Origin: Candidatus Thioglobus vulcanius
GTDB lineage: Bacteria; Pseudomonadota; Gammaproteobacteria; PS1; Pseudothioglobaceae
NCBI GenBank assembly: GCA_910595855.1
Contig: CAJVCJ010000053.1
Span: 1-18,167, forward strand
Length of the DNA stretch: 18,167 nucleotides
Reading direction: 5' to 3'
In this document: positions 7,774 through 14,576 of the stretch, piece after piece
How the letters are laid out: each line of letters begins with the position of its first letter
Numbering within the stretch: the stretch's first letter is position 1
Program-made: the position numbers and the translations under genes
Notes under the pieces: model-generated
What the model was told of the DNA's origin: nothing
The model's input: the letters and a program-made list of their open reading frames with translations, nothing else
The model's database searches: none

Positions 7774-8181
7774 TTAAAAACTATAGGAATCTTCATTAAT
7801 TACCATAACACCATCCATTTCTACTCTGGCAAATTTTGGCAACTCATTAACACCAATAGCGGCACGTGCTGGATAAGGCTTGTCAAAATATTGCGCCATG
7901 ATTTCATTAACAACGGCAAAATTGCTTAATTCAGTTAGAAATATATTAAGTTTTACTATGTCGTTTAAGTTGCCTTTAGACGCCTCACAAACAGCGGTCA
8001 AATTTTTAAAAACTTGATGAATTTGATCGCTGATGTCGCCTTCAATCATCTCCATAGTTTCAGGGATTAGTGGAATTTGACCAGAAAGGTAAACCGTAGA
8101 TCCACCCGTAATGCATACAGCTTGTGAATAGGTGCCAATTGCCTGTGGTGCTTGGTCTGTTGAGATAATGTGTTTTTGCAT
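7774..8181 (-). CDS. ridA: RidA/YjgF-family 2-iminobutanoate/2-iminopropanoate deaminase
   Basis: RidA hydrolyses reactive enamine/imine intermediates made by pyridoxal-phosphate enzymes such as threonine dehydratase, protecting PLP enzymes from damage. The 135-residue sequence has the family pattern: APQAIGTYSQAV (11-22), YLSGQIPL (31-38), NLTAVCEASKGNLNDIVKLNIFLT (60-83), and PARAAIGVNELPKFARVEMDGV (104-125) with the substrate-binding Arg106. It has a few extra residues at the C-terminus compared with the usual 126-130. It is probably the first gene of the ten-gene minus-strand run. A minus-strand TATAAT lies 33 bases upstream and overlaps a palindrome. No ribosome-binding site is evident. 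Confidence 0.93.
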   Translation of the reverse strand: MQKHIISTDQAPQAIGTYSQAVCITGGSTVYLSGQIPLIPETMEMIEGDISDQIHQVFKNLTAVCEASKGNLNDIVKLNIFLTELSNFAVVNEIMAQYFDKPYPARAAIGVNELPKFARVEMDGVMVINEDSYSF

Positions 8182-8200
8182 AATGGATTTTTTTAATAAT

Positions 8201-8219
8201 TAATCATAAAATGATTATA
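8201..8219 (-). promoter_or_regulatory. Probable ridA-operon promoter element with overlapping palindrome
   Basis: On the minus strand a perfect TATAAT occupies 8219-8214, 33 bases before the ridA ATG. No good -35 box is visible in the AT-rich stretch above it. A perfect inverted repeat, TAATCAT-AAA-ATGATTA (8201-8217), overlaps the -10 and extends toward the predicted start of transcription, the usual position for a repressor site. The remainder of the 8182-8289 gap is AT-rich and otherwise featureless; no terminator is evident after selO. Confidence 0.45.
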
Positions 8220-8289
8220 CGAAATATTTGGTTTTAAAATAGATAATATAAAAAAATATAGCAACATCTTTAAGGCATTTCCAGATTAA

Positions 8290-10017
8290 TTATGATGAGC
8301 AGCTATATTGTGTCAATCCACCAATATTAAAAAGTTCAGATGGCTTTAATCTGTAATATTTACTTTCAATTTCTTCAGATTGCTCTGCATAAGGCTGAGT
8401 CATAACATCTTGCAGTTCTAGAATTAGAGAATAATCTTTGTTAGCTGCTTGTTGATAAGCAGGTTTAACAAACCACTCTCTCAAGCTATATTTTGGATTT
8501 ACAAGTTTCATTTGTCTAGAGAGTGCTTCACGAGAGCTGGATGTGGCATTCATATCGATTGAACCACAACTCAATAATTGCCATTTTTTGAGCCATTCAG
8601 ACCAACGCTGGTTTAAATCTTCCGAGATCGAATTTGCATAAAAGCTCTTCTGAAGAGCGGTAATGTTATTAGGTATCATTGACAGTTCACGAAAGAAAAG
8701 CGTGTAATCAACAGGGGTTTCCATCATAAGAATTGCTAACTCATTAAATAGGATCGCATCAAAAGTTTCAAGCCCAAGTTTATCGGCCCACATTTTTTCC
8801 ATTTGTGTTTGCATCACTTTTGCAAAGTCATTTTGAATTTCTTTGAGTTGTAGTTGTTCACTGTTATGTGATGTGAGTAATGGTTGTAGTGCTTTACAAA
8901 ACATATGGAAGTTGCGTTCAGCTGCTATCGGCTGATTTAAAAAAGAATAGTGGATGCCGCCACCAGACCAAGGTTGATACTGTGGGTTAAATTCATCACA
9001 GAATCCAAAAGGACCATAATCGAGAGTAAAGCCGCCAGCTGCGCAATTGTCACTATTAAAATTTCCTTGACAATAACCGACACGAATCCAATTGGCTACA
9101 AGAGAAGTGAGTCGACTTTGAAATTCACGCGCGAGTAAAACTATTTTTTCAGCAGTCTCTAATTTTTTATCGATTGCATCAGCGTATTCACGATCAATTA
9201 AATGTAATACAATCATTTCTAGTTCTTGCATCGCTTTAGGATGTTCATTTTTTCGAGCACGACGACCAAAGAGTTCTAATTGCCCAACACGAATGAATGA
9301 GGGCGCTACTCGTGTTGAAATAGCGATAGATTCTGATGCCAGAACATCAGGATCCATTGAGTTCGATCCTTCAGAATACCATGGGCGATTAATTCTTTCT
9401 GTTTCCGATACGTATAAACTTAAAGATCGTGATGTTGGAACACCAAGTGCATGCATATGCTCTTGAGCTAAAAACTCGCGAATACTCGAACGTAGAACTG
9501 CACGACCATCTGCGCCACGACAATACGGCGTTCGACCACCACCTTTTAATTGCATTTCCCAGCGCTGACCGTTAATAACAGCCTCGAGTACAGAAACTGC
9601 GCGACCATCGCCATATCCATTGCCAGTTTGAAATGGACACTGCTGATAATATTCAGTACCAAAGATGGAAAGTGCATAGCCAGTTGCCCATCCTGACTTT
9701 TGTATTAACTTCGGAACGCGCGAGGTGTCACCAGAAAACATTCGAATAAAATCATCAGACTGCGCCATATTGTCCGAAAAGCCAAGTTCACGAAAAAAAG
9801 TTTTACTGTGTGTAACGTACTTAGGGTTTTTTATAGGTGTAGGGTTGACACGGACATAGTGCCCAGAAAAGACTTGCCTTGGATCATGATCAATGCCATT
9901 TTCTTTCGCGTTAGGGTCGCAGTTAAGTGTGTCAGTAAACGAATAGTCGGCTAATTTTGAAAGATCATCAAGCGTTTCTATTTTTGAGAAAGGCTTCTGG
10001 GAGAGTTTATTTGTCAT
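8290..10017 (-). CDS. selO: SelO/YdiU-family protein adenylyltransferase (long form)
   Basis: SelO proteins are pseudokinase-fold enzymes that transfer AMP from ATP to serine, threonine or tyrosine of target proteins and are linked to redox stress. The core motifs are GNGYGDGRA (132-140), QLKGGGRTPYCRGADGRAVLRSSIREFL (156-183) with ion-pair residues Lys158 and Glu181, NSDN (321-324) with catalytic Asp323, and LDYGPFGF (332-339) with metal-binding Asp333. The spacing of these four residues equals that of the characterised Pseudomonas syringae enzyme (K113, E136, D252, D262). The C-terminus is Cys-Ser-Ser, corresponding to the Sec-Ser-Ser end of human SELENOO. At 575 residues it is about 95 longer than E. 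coli YdiU, and its catalytic loop reads QGNFNSDN instead of HGVMNTDN. Upstream, a TATAAA at 10031-10026 is a weak -10 candidate that would leave almost no leader. Confidence 0.9.
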   Translation of the reverse strand: MTNKLSQKPFSKIETLDDLSKLADYSFTDTLNCDPNAKENGIDHDPRQVFSGHYVRVNPTPIKNPKYVTHSKTFFRELGFSDNMAQSDDFIRMFSGDTSRVPKLIQKSGWATGYALSIFGTEYYQQCPFQTGNGYGDGRAVSVLEAVINGQRWEMQLKGGGRTPYCRGADGRAVLRSSIREFLAQEHMHALGVPTSRSLSLYVSETERINRPWYSEGSNSMDPDVLASESIAISTRVAPSFIRVGQLELFGRRARKNEHPKAMQELEMIVLHLIDREYADAIDKKLETAEKIVLLAREFQSRLTSLVANWIRVGYCQGNFNSDNCAAGGFTLDYGPFGFCDEFNPQYQPWSGGGIHYSFLNQPIAAERNFHMFCKALQPLLTSHNSEQLQLKEIQNDFAKVMQTQMEKMWADKLGLETFDAILFNELAILMMETPVDYTLFFRELSMIPNNITALQKSFYANSISEDLNQRWSEWLKKWQLLSCGSIDMNATSSSREALSRQMKLVNPKYSLREWFVKPAYQQAANKDYSLILELQDVMTQPYAEQSEEIESKYYRLKPSELFNIGGLTQYSCSS

Positions 10018-10111
10018 ACGGTTATTTTATATTAATGAAATCATTGTGCCTAAAAGGATGTTACGAGGCTAAAAGTAGTTTTTAAGCTATATATATCAGT
10101 TTTTTTTGGAC

Positions 10112-10137
10112 AAAAAAAAGACTTCCGAAGAAGTCTT
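10112..10137 (-). terminator. Intrinsic terminator of tRNA-Leu
   Basis: On the minus strand an 8-bp stem, AAGACTTC with GAAGTCTT (10137-10130 and 10125-10118), closes a TTCG tetraloop and is followed by a T-run to 10112. It starts 14 bases after the tRNA 3' end. The rest of the selO-tRNA gap (10018-10111) is AT-rich with no clear element. Confidence 0.9.
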
Positions 10138-10150
10138 AATTTATAGAATA

Positions 10151-10237
10151 TGGTGCCCGGGGCCGGAATCGAACCGGCACGCCGGTGAAGGCGCAGGATT
10201 TTAAGTCCTGTGTGTCTACCAATTTCACCACCCGGGC
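10151..10237 (-). tRNA. tRNA-Leu (anticodon UAA)
   Basis: This is an 87-nucleotide class II tRNA. Acceptor stem GCCCGGG pairs with CCCGGGC, followed by A and an encoded CCA. The anticodon stem CAGGA/TCCTG closes the loop CTTAAAA, giving anticodon TAA (10203-10201), which reads UUA and UUG codons. A long variable arm (CGCCTTCACCGGCG) and a T arm with TTCGATT complete the leucine-type structure. It has its own terminator, and a minus-strand TATAAT at 10283-10278 upstream may be its promoter. UUA is a common leucine codon in the neighbouring AT-rich genes, so this tRNA should carry heavy decoding traffic. Confidence 0.97.
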
Positions 10238-10256
10238 ATGAATTGTGTAATTGTCA

Positions 10257-10287
10257 TAGACACACTAAAAAGAAGCAATTATATACT
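10257..10287. promoter_or_regulatory. Possible face-to-face promoters for tRNA-Leu (-) and the 69-aa gene (+)
   Basis: A minus-strand TATAAT (10283-10278) faces the tRNA. A plus-strand TATACT (10282-10287) with a candidate -35 TAGACA (10257-10262, spacer 19) faces the small membrane-protein gene. The two -10 boxes share two bases. Both lack strong -35 matches, so this rests on -10 motifs and position alone. Confidence 0.35.
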
Positions 10288-10327
10288 AAGCATCGGTAAA
10301 ATTCTATTTTTTTGAGGTGAGGTTTCC

Positions 10328-10537
10328 ATGGGGATTGTAAAGTTAATTATTATTGTTTTGATTATTTGGCTAGGCTTTAGTGTTTGGCGAAAGTTAAGAC
10401 AATCAAAAGGTAATGATCTTCCGCAACCTTCCACAAGAAAAATGTTGTCTTGCAATGTCTGCAAAATGCACATTCCTGAAAATGAAGCCATTATCCAAAA
10501 TGGAAAGGCTTTTTGTTCTAAAAAATGCTTGGGGTAG
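10328..10537 (+). CDS. Small membrane-anchored zinc-ribbon-like protein (PP0621 family)
   Basis: This 69-residue protein has one N-terminal transmembrane helix (about residues 4-20), a basic linker, and a C-terminal four-cysteine motif, Cys42-x2-Cys45 and Cys63-x3-Cys67, with HIPENEAI and NGKAFCS between. That is the pattern of the PP0621-type proteins common in gamma- and betaproteobacteria and suggests a small zinc-binding domain on the cytoplasmic side. The function of the family is not established. The ATG has a strong purine-rich ribosome-binding site, GAGGTGAGG (10314-10322), five bases upstream. It is followed after three bases by yciB and is probably the first gene of the + strand run. 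Confidence 0.8.
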   Translation: MGIVKLIIIVLIIWLGFSVWRKLRQSKGNDLPQPSTRKMLSCNVCKMHIPENEAIIQNGKAFCSKKCLG

Positions 10538-10540
10538 CTA

Positions 10541-11194
10541 ATGAAATTTTTACTTGATTTTTTTCCGATTGCTTTATTTTTTATTGTTTATAAGACAATG
10601 GGTTTATATGCGGCAATCTATGCCATGATTGCCGCCACAGCGTTGCAAATGTTAATTTCTCGTTATCAAACGGGTAAATTTGAAAATGTCCATCTAATTA
10701 CTTTTGCCTTGTTGGTGGTTTTGGGTGGCGTGACACTTGCATTAAGAGACCCGGCATTTTTAATGTGGAAAGTCAGCGTGCTATATGTAGTGTTTGCGCT
10801 GGTATTAATTGGCAGTATGTGGATTGGCAAAAAACCATTACTAGAAAGAATGCTTGGTAAAGAACTGGATTTACCCACAAGTGCATGGCAGCAAATGAGC
10901 TGGATCTGGGGTTTAGGCTTTGTTGGCATTGCTTTTGTTAATGCATACTATGTGAAGCTAGCCTTAGCGGCACGAGCGTTGTTATTTGCATCAACTGATT
11001 TAGATCCTAAAATTGAATTAACAGAGTTAGAGTGCGCAACTACGACCATGCAGGATTTGTGTTTGGCGGCACAACACACAGAAGAATCGTGGGTAAACTT
11101 TAAATTATTCGGTACTATGGGTCTCACTTTTATTTTGATCGTTATTACAGTAATAATGATTAGCAAATTTACTAAAGAGGAAGAAAAATCATGA
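10541..11194 (+). CDS. yciB: YciB-family inner membrane protein (intracellular septation protein A)
   Basis: This is a polytopic inner-membrane protein of the YciB/IspZ family, linked in enterobacteria to envelope integrity and cell elongation or septation. Family segments are clear: KFLLDFFPIALFFIVYK at the N-terminus, ITFALLVVLGGVTLALRD (53-70), WKVSVLYVVFA (76-86), KKPLLERMLGKELDLP (97-112) and ESWVNFKLFGTMGLTFI (182-198). E. coli YciB has 179 residues; this protein has 217. The extra length sits in one place: about 49 residues lie between the NAY of the fourth hydrophobic segment and WVNFK, where E. coli has about 11. The insertion is polar, rich in acidic residues and threonine, and carries Cys165 and Cys174. 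The gene overlaps gcvT by four bases (ATGA). Confidence 0.9.
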   Translation: MKFLLDFFPIALFFIVYKTMGLYAAIYAMIAATALQMLISRYQTGKFENVHLITFALLVVLGGVTLALRDPAFLMWKVSVLYVVFALVLIGSMWIGKKPLLERMLGKELDLPTSAWQQMSWIWGLGFVGIAFVNAYYVKLALAARALLFASTDLDPKIELTELECATTTMQDLCLAAQHTEESWVNFKLFGTMGLTFILIVITVIMISKFTKEEEKS

Positions 11195-12267
11195 AACAAA
11201 CACCTTTATATCAAGCGCATGTAGATGCTGGCGGAAAAATGGTTGATTTTGGCGGCTGGGAAATGCCACTAAACTACAGCTCTCAAATTGAAGAGCATCA
11301 CCAAGTTCGAACAGATGCAGGTATGTTTGATGTTTCACACATGACAACCGTTGATTTTAAAGGTACTGATGCTAAAGTATTTTTACAAACATTGATCGCT
11401 AATGATGTTGCAAAACTAACAACATCAGGTAAAGCTTTATACAGCTGTATGTTGAATGAGAATGGCGGTGTAGTTGATGATTTAATTGTTTATTATCTAA
11501 GTGATGAAGATTATCGCATGGTGATTAATGCCGGTACTACGGAAAAAGACATTGCCTGGATTAATGCAAAAGCTGAAGATTTTGATGTGACTGTAGAGCC
11601 TAAATTTGATTTGGCCATGATTGCCGTGCAAGGGCCTAATGCTCGTGCCAAAGTATTTGAGGCAATGCCTGGTGTTGAAGAGGTGGCTGGCGAACTTAAG
11701 CCATTTAATGCTGCTAGCTTGGGCGGGTTGTTTATCGCTCGTACTGGTTATACGGGTGAGGACGGATTTGAAATTATGCTGCCTGAAAAGTCAGCTGAAT
11801 TTACTTGGAAAATGTTATTAGAAGCAGGTGTTAAGCCATGTGGCTTAGGTGCGCGCGACACACTTCGTTTGGAAGCAGGTATGAGCTTATACGGCTCTGA
11901 AATGAATGATGAAGTGTCACCACTTGAGGCAGCACTTACTTGGACAGTAGATCTTAACAACGAAGATCGACGCTTTATCGGTCGTGATGCATTAGAAGCT
12001 CTTAAAGGTAATGGCGTTAAGAAAACTATTGTGGGCTTGGTGCTTGATGGCAAAGGAGTGATTCGCGATCATCAAAAAGTTGTCACCAGTTTGGGTGATG
12101 GTGAGGTGACGTCGGGTAGTTTTTCACCAACTATGGGTAAAGCTATCGCCTTGGCAAGTGTGCCAATGGGTGTAACAGGATCGTGTGAAATTGAGATGCG
12201 AAATAAACTGGTTTCGGCTAAAATAGTCAAACCGCCATTTGTAAGAAATGGCAAAGTATTGGTTTAA
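11191..12267 (+). CDS. gcvT: Aminomethyltransferase, glycine cleavage system T-protein
   Basis: GcvT moves the aminomethyl group's one-carbon unit from lipoylated H-protein to tetrahydrofolate, releasing ammonia. The 358-residue sequence is full length (E. coli 364). Signatures are VDFGGWEMPLNY (18-29), MFDVSHM (45-51), GGVVDDLIVYY (92-102) holding the conserved catalytic aspartate pair, ARTGYTGEDGFEI, GARDTLRLEAGMSLYG and the C-terminal FSPTMGKAIALA. The start overlaps the yciB stop, so it is translationally coupled to a membrane-protein gene. gcvH follows after 106 bases. gcvP, the decarboxylase subunit, is not in the window. Confidence 0.96.
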   Translation: MKQTPLYQAHVDAGGKMVDFGGWEMPLNYSSQIEEHHQVRTDAGMFDVSHMTTVDFKGTDAKVFLQTLIANDVAKLTTSGKALYSCMLNENGGVVDDLIVYYLSDEDYRMVINAGTTEKDIAWINAKAEDFDVTVEPKFDLAMIAVQGPNARAKVFEAMPGVEEVAGELKPFNAASLGGLFIARTGYTGEDGFEIMLPEKSAEFTWKMLLEAGVKPCGLGARDTLRLEAGMSLYGSEMNDEVSPLEAALTWTVDLNNEDRRFIGRDALEALKGNGVKKTIVGLVLDGKGVIRDHQKVVTSLGDGEVTSGSFSPTMGKAIALASVPMGVTGSCEIEMRNKLVSAKIVKPPFVRNGKVLV

Positions 12268-12269
12268 GG

Positions 12270-12330
12270 TAGATTTAGAAAATTTGATGGAAATTTGGTC
12301 AATCAAAATGACTTAATTTTTGTAAATCTA
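12270..12330 (+). repeat. Nested inverted repeats in the gcvT-gcvH gap
   Basis: TAGATTTA (12270-12277) is the exact reverse complement of TAAATCTA (12323-12330). Inside lies a second pair, TTTGAT (12283-12288) and ATCAAA (12302-12307). The arms are AT-only or nearly so, so the structure is weak and chance is possible. A TAGAAT at 12338-12343 could be a gcvH -10, without a convincing -35. Confidence 0.3.
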
Positions 12331-12373
12331 ACGTAGTTAGAATGATAAAAGACAAAGTAAGAAGGAGAAAGGT

Positions 12374-12748
12374 ATGAGCGAAGTAAGAGATGACAGACAA
12401 TATACAGAGACCCATGAGTGGATTTTGGACAATGGCGATGGTACATTTACAATGGGCGTTACAGATCATGCACAAGCCTTATTAGGCGACATGGTATTTG
12501 TTGAAGTGCCAAGTGTTGGTGATGAAGCCTCTCATGAAGATGAATTTTGTGTAGTTGAATCAGTGAAAGCTGCCAGTGGTGTTTATGCCCCTGCAGATCT
12601 TGAAGTGATCGAAGCTAATGAAGCATTAGATGATGAGCCAGAGTTAGTAAACTCAAGTTGTTACGATGATGGCTGGCTGGTTAAGTTTAAAGCTGACAAC
12701 ATCGAAGACTTAATGTCTGCAGAAGATTACGCTGAAACGCTAGACTAA
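12374..12748 (+). CDS. gcvH: Glycine cleavage system H-protein
   Basis: GcvH is the lipoyl-carrying shuttle protein of the glycine cleavage complex. The 124-residue sequence opens with the family HEWI (14-17). The lipoylation site is Lys65 in VVESVKAASGVYAP (60-73). The C-terminal half has ELVNSSCYDDGWLVKFK, equivalent to the usual NSSPYGEGWL. The fit is good throughout. A strong ribosome-binding site, AAGGAG (12362-12367), lies six bases before the ATG, so it is translated independently of gcvT. An RNB exoribonuclease gene follows 10 bases after the stop. Confidence 0.96.
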   Translation: MSEVRDDRQYTETHEWILDNGDGTFTMGVTDHAQALLGDMVFVEVPSVGDEASHEDEFCVVESVKAASGVYAPADLEVIEANEALDDEPELVNSSCYDDGWLVKFKADNIEDLMSAEDYAETLD

Positions 12749-12758
12749 GCCCCAAACT

Positions 12759-14576
12759 TTGGTTAATTCACTGGTTGCCTACAAGGGCAAACCTGCACGT
12801 ATTATTAGTGTTACCACGCACAAATTCGATTTAGAGTTTGCCGATGGCTCAACACGTAAAGTCAGGGAAAAAGACTTCCGATTTATTCATCCTGAATTTA
12901 CCAAGGTGAGTGAATCTTGTGCGCATGCAGATATGGCTATTCTGGAAGATTTTCAAGAAGAAACGTTGGCGCTACAAGAGATTACTGAGTGGTTATTTGA
13001 CGAATATACTGCTAAAACTGCTTGGTGTACTTGCTTATTAGTAGAAGATGGTCTGTATTTTTATTGGCAAAAAGATCAAGTATTTGTACGCCCAACTGTA
13101 CAAGTGCAAGGTATTTTAGATAAGCGTAATGCAGAACAGATAGCTGCAGAAAGCTTGCAGCATTGTATTGATAATCTTAACAATAACACCTTTGATGAGC
13201 AAGATATTCCATACTTGCAAGAGGTCGCTAAAGTTGCGCTTAATCAATCAAAACACGCCAAAATTTTAGACCATGTTGGTGTGGAAAATAATGAAGAAGC
13301 GGCTTATAAATTCTTGCTTAAAATTAATTATTTCACCGATAGTTTTAATCCATATCCAGCACGATTCTCTATTCCAGAGGATGAAGAGATAGAAGTTAGC
13401 TTGAGAGAAATTGAGCGTGTTGACCTCACTCACATGAATGCTTACGCGATTGACAATGAGGGTTCAAATGATGCCGATGATGCAATTAGCGTTGATGGTG
13501 ATCGTCTTTGGATTCACATTGCAGATGTATCAGTGATTGTTGATTCAGGCTCTGATCTTGACGAATATGCACGAGAGCGAGGCTCCAACTTATATCTGCC
13601 AGAGCAAATTATTCACATGTTACCAACTTCAATTACTAAAGCATTAGCACTTGGTGAGACGCAAACTTCACCAGCTTTGTCGATTGGTCTTAATATGAGC
13701 GAAGGCATTATTAGTAATATAGAAGTAGTTCATAGTACGATTAAAGTTATTAATACTACCTATGAGGCAGTAGATAAAGAATTGCTAGATAATAGCAATA
13801 CAGACTTCACTAACATTCAGACTTTTATTGATCAGCATAAAGCCTTTCGTGCAAAAAGTGGCTCTATCAGCCTTAACTTGCCAAATGTTGATGTTCGATT
13901 TATTGATGAAAAAGTACAAATCGAGCCGCAAAAAACCAGTCCTAGTCGTGATTTTGTAGCAGAAGTTATGGTCACTGCTGGTCGTACGATTTCGCAATAT
14001 GCGCAAGAAAATGACATTGTCATGCCTTATGCTTTGCAAGATGAAGGTGACTTCCCACAAGAAGTGCTAGACAAAAAAGAAAATCTAAGTACAGCCGAAT
14101 CATTCAAAGCGATTAAATTCTTTAAGCGCTCTGCTACTTCAATTAAGCCATTACCGCATTATGGCCTTGGACTAGATTCATACTTAAGAATCACCAGTCC
14201 ATTACGACGTTATTATGATTTATTGGCACACCAGCAATTGTCTAATTTTATTGCTGGCAAGCCAACGCTAGATAAAGCTCGTGTTAAAGAAATTATCGGT
14301 ATTAACAACAACGCTTTAGCTAGTGTTGGTCGCGTTACTCGTTTTAGTAATGACCATTACAAGTGCTTGTTTCTAAAACAAAATTCAGGATGGAAGGGCG
14401 AGGGCGTGGTGGTCGATATTCGTGGCGACAAGGCTTTGTTTATGATTCCTGAAGTAGGGCTAATGACGCAAATTAAGTTTAAAGAAGATCAGATTCCTAA
14501 GCCGGATGAAAAGATTATGCTTAAGGTTACGCGTGTTGATATGATGGAAAGATCAGCTAATTTCAAGCCTGCTTAA
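12759..14576 (+). CDS. RNB-domain exoribonuclease (RNase II-like)
   Basis: This is a predicted 3'-to-5' exoribonuclease of the RNase II/R family. The catalytic RNB region begins near residue 220: YAIDNEGSNDADDAIS holds the metal-binding aspartates Asp232, Asp238, Asp240 and Asp241, equivalent to D201, D207, D209 and D210 of E. coli RNase II. HYGLGLDSYLRITSPLRRYYDLLAHQQL near residues 465-495 is the conserved C-terminal catalytic motif with the arginine pair. An N-terminal SH3-like segment (about 5-45) replaces a standard cold-shock domain, and the C-terminus ends in a short S1-like stretch. At 605 residues it is nearer RNase II (644) than RNase R (about 800). The only possible upstream start after the in-frame TAG is TTG at 12759, with no ribosome-binding site, so translation may depend on reinitiation after gcvH. 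The 3' end overlaps lpxH. Confidence 0.87.
   Translation: MVNSLVAYKGKPARIISVTTHKFDLEFADGSTRKVREKDFRFIHPEFTKVSESCAHADMAILEDFQEETLALQEITEWLFDEYTAKTAWCTCLLVEDGLYFYWQKDQVFVRPTVQVQGILDKRNAEQIAAESLQHCIDNLNNNTFDEQDIPYLQEVAKVALNQSKHAKILDHVGVENNEEAAYKFLLKINYFTDSFNPYPARFSIPEDEEIEVSLREIERVDLTHMNAYAIDNEGSNDADDAISVDGDRLWIHIADVSVIVDSGSDLDEYARERGSNLYLPEQIIHMLPTSITKALALGETQTSPALSIGLNMSEGIISNIEVVHSTIKVINTTYEAVDKELLDNSNTDFTNIQTFIDQHKAFRAKSGSISLNLPNVDVRFIDEKVQIEPQKTSPSRDFVAEVMVTAGRTISQYAQENDIVMPYALQDEGDFPQEVLDKKENLSTAESFKAIKFFKRSATSIKPLPHYGLGLDSYLRITSPLRRYYDLLAHQQLSNFIAGKPTLDKARVKEIIGINNNALASVGRVTRFSNDHYKCLFLKQNSGWKGEGVVVDIRGDKALFMIPEVGLMTQIKFKEDQIPKPDEKIMLKVTRVDMMERSANFKPA

Noticed and set aside
10279..10491. 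Minus-strand 70-residue frame opposite the PP0621-like gene
   Set aside because: The plus-strand frame has a transmembrane helix, a four-cysteine motif and a strong ribosome-binding site; the minus frame has none of these.
12072..12306. Minus-strand open frames over the end of gcvT and the following gap
   Set aside because: They are antisense to a well-supported gene, have no family resemblance, and show no ribosome-binding site.
12268..12373. Glycine riboswitch before gcvH
   Set aside because: The gap lacks the conserved purine-rich glycine aptamer pattern and GC-paired helices; only weak AT-rich repeats are present.
13785..14060. Overlapping minus-strand frames inside the RNB exoribonuclease gene
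   Set aside because: Low-complexity shadow translations of a conserved coding sequence on the other strand.
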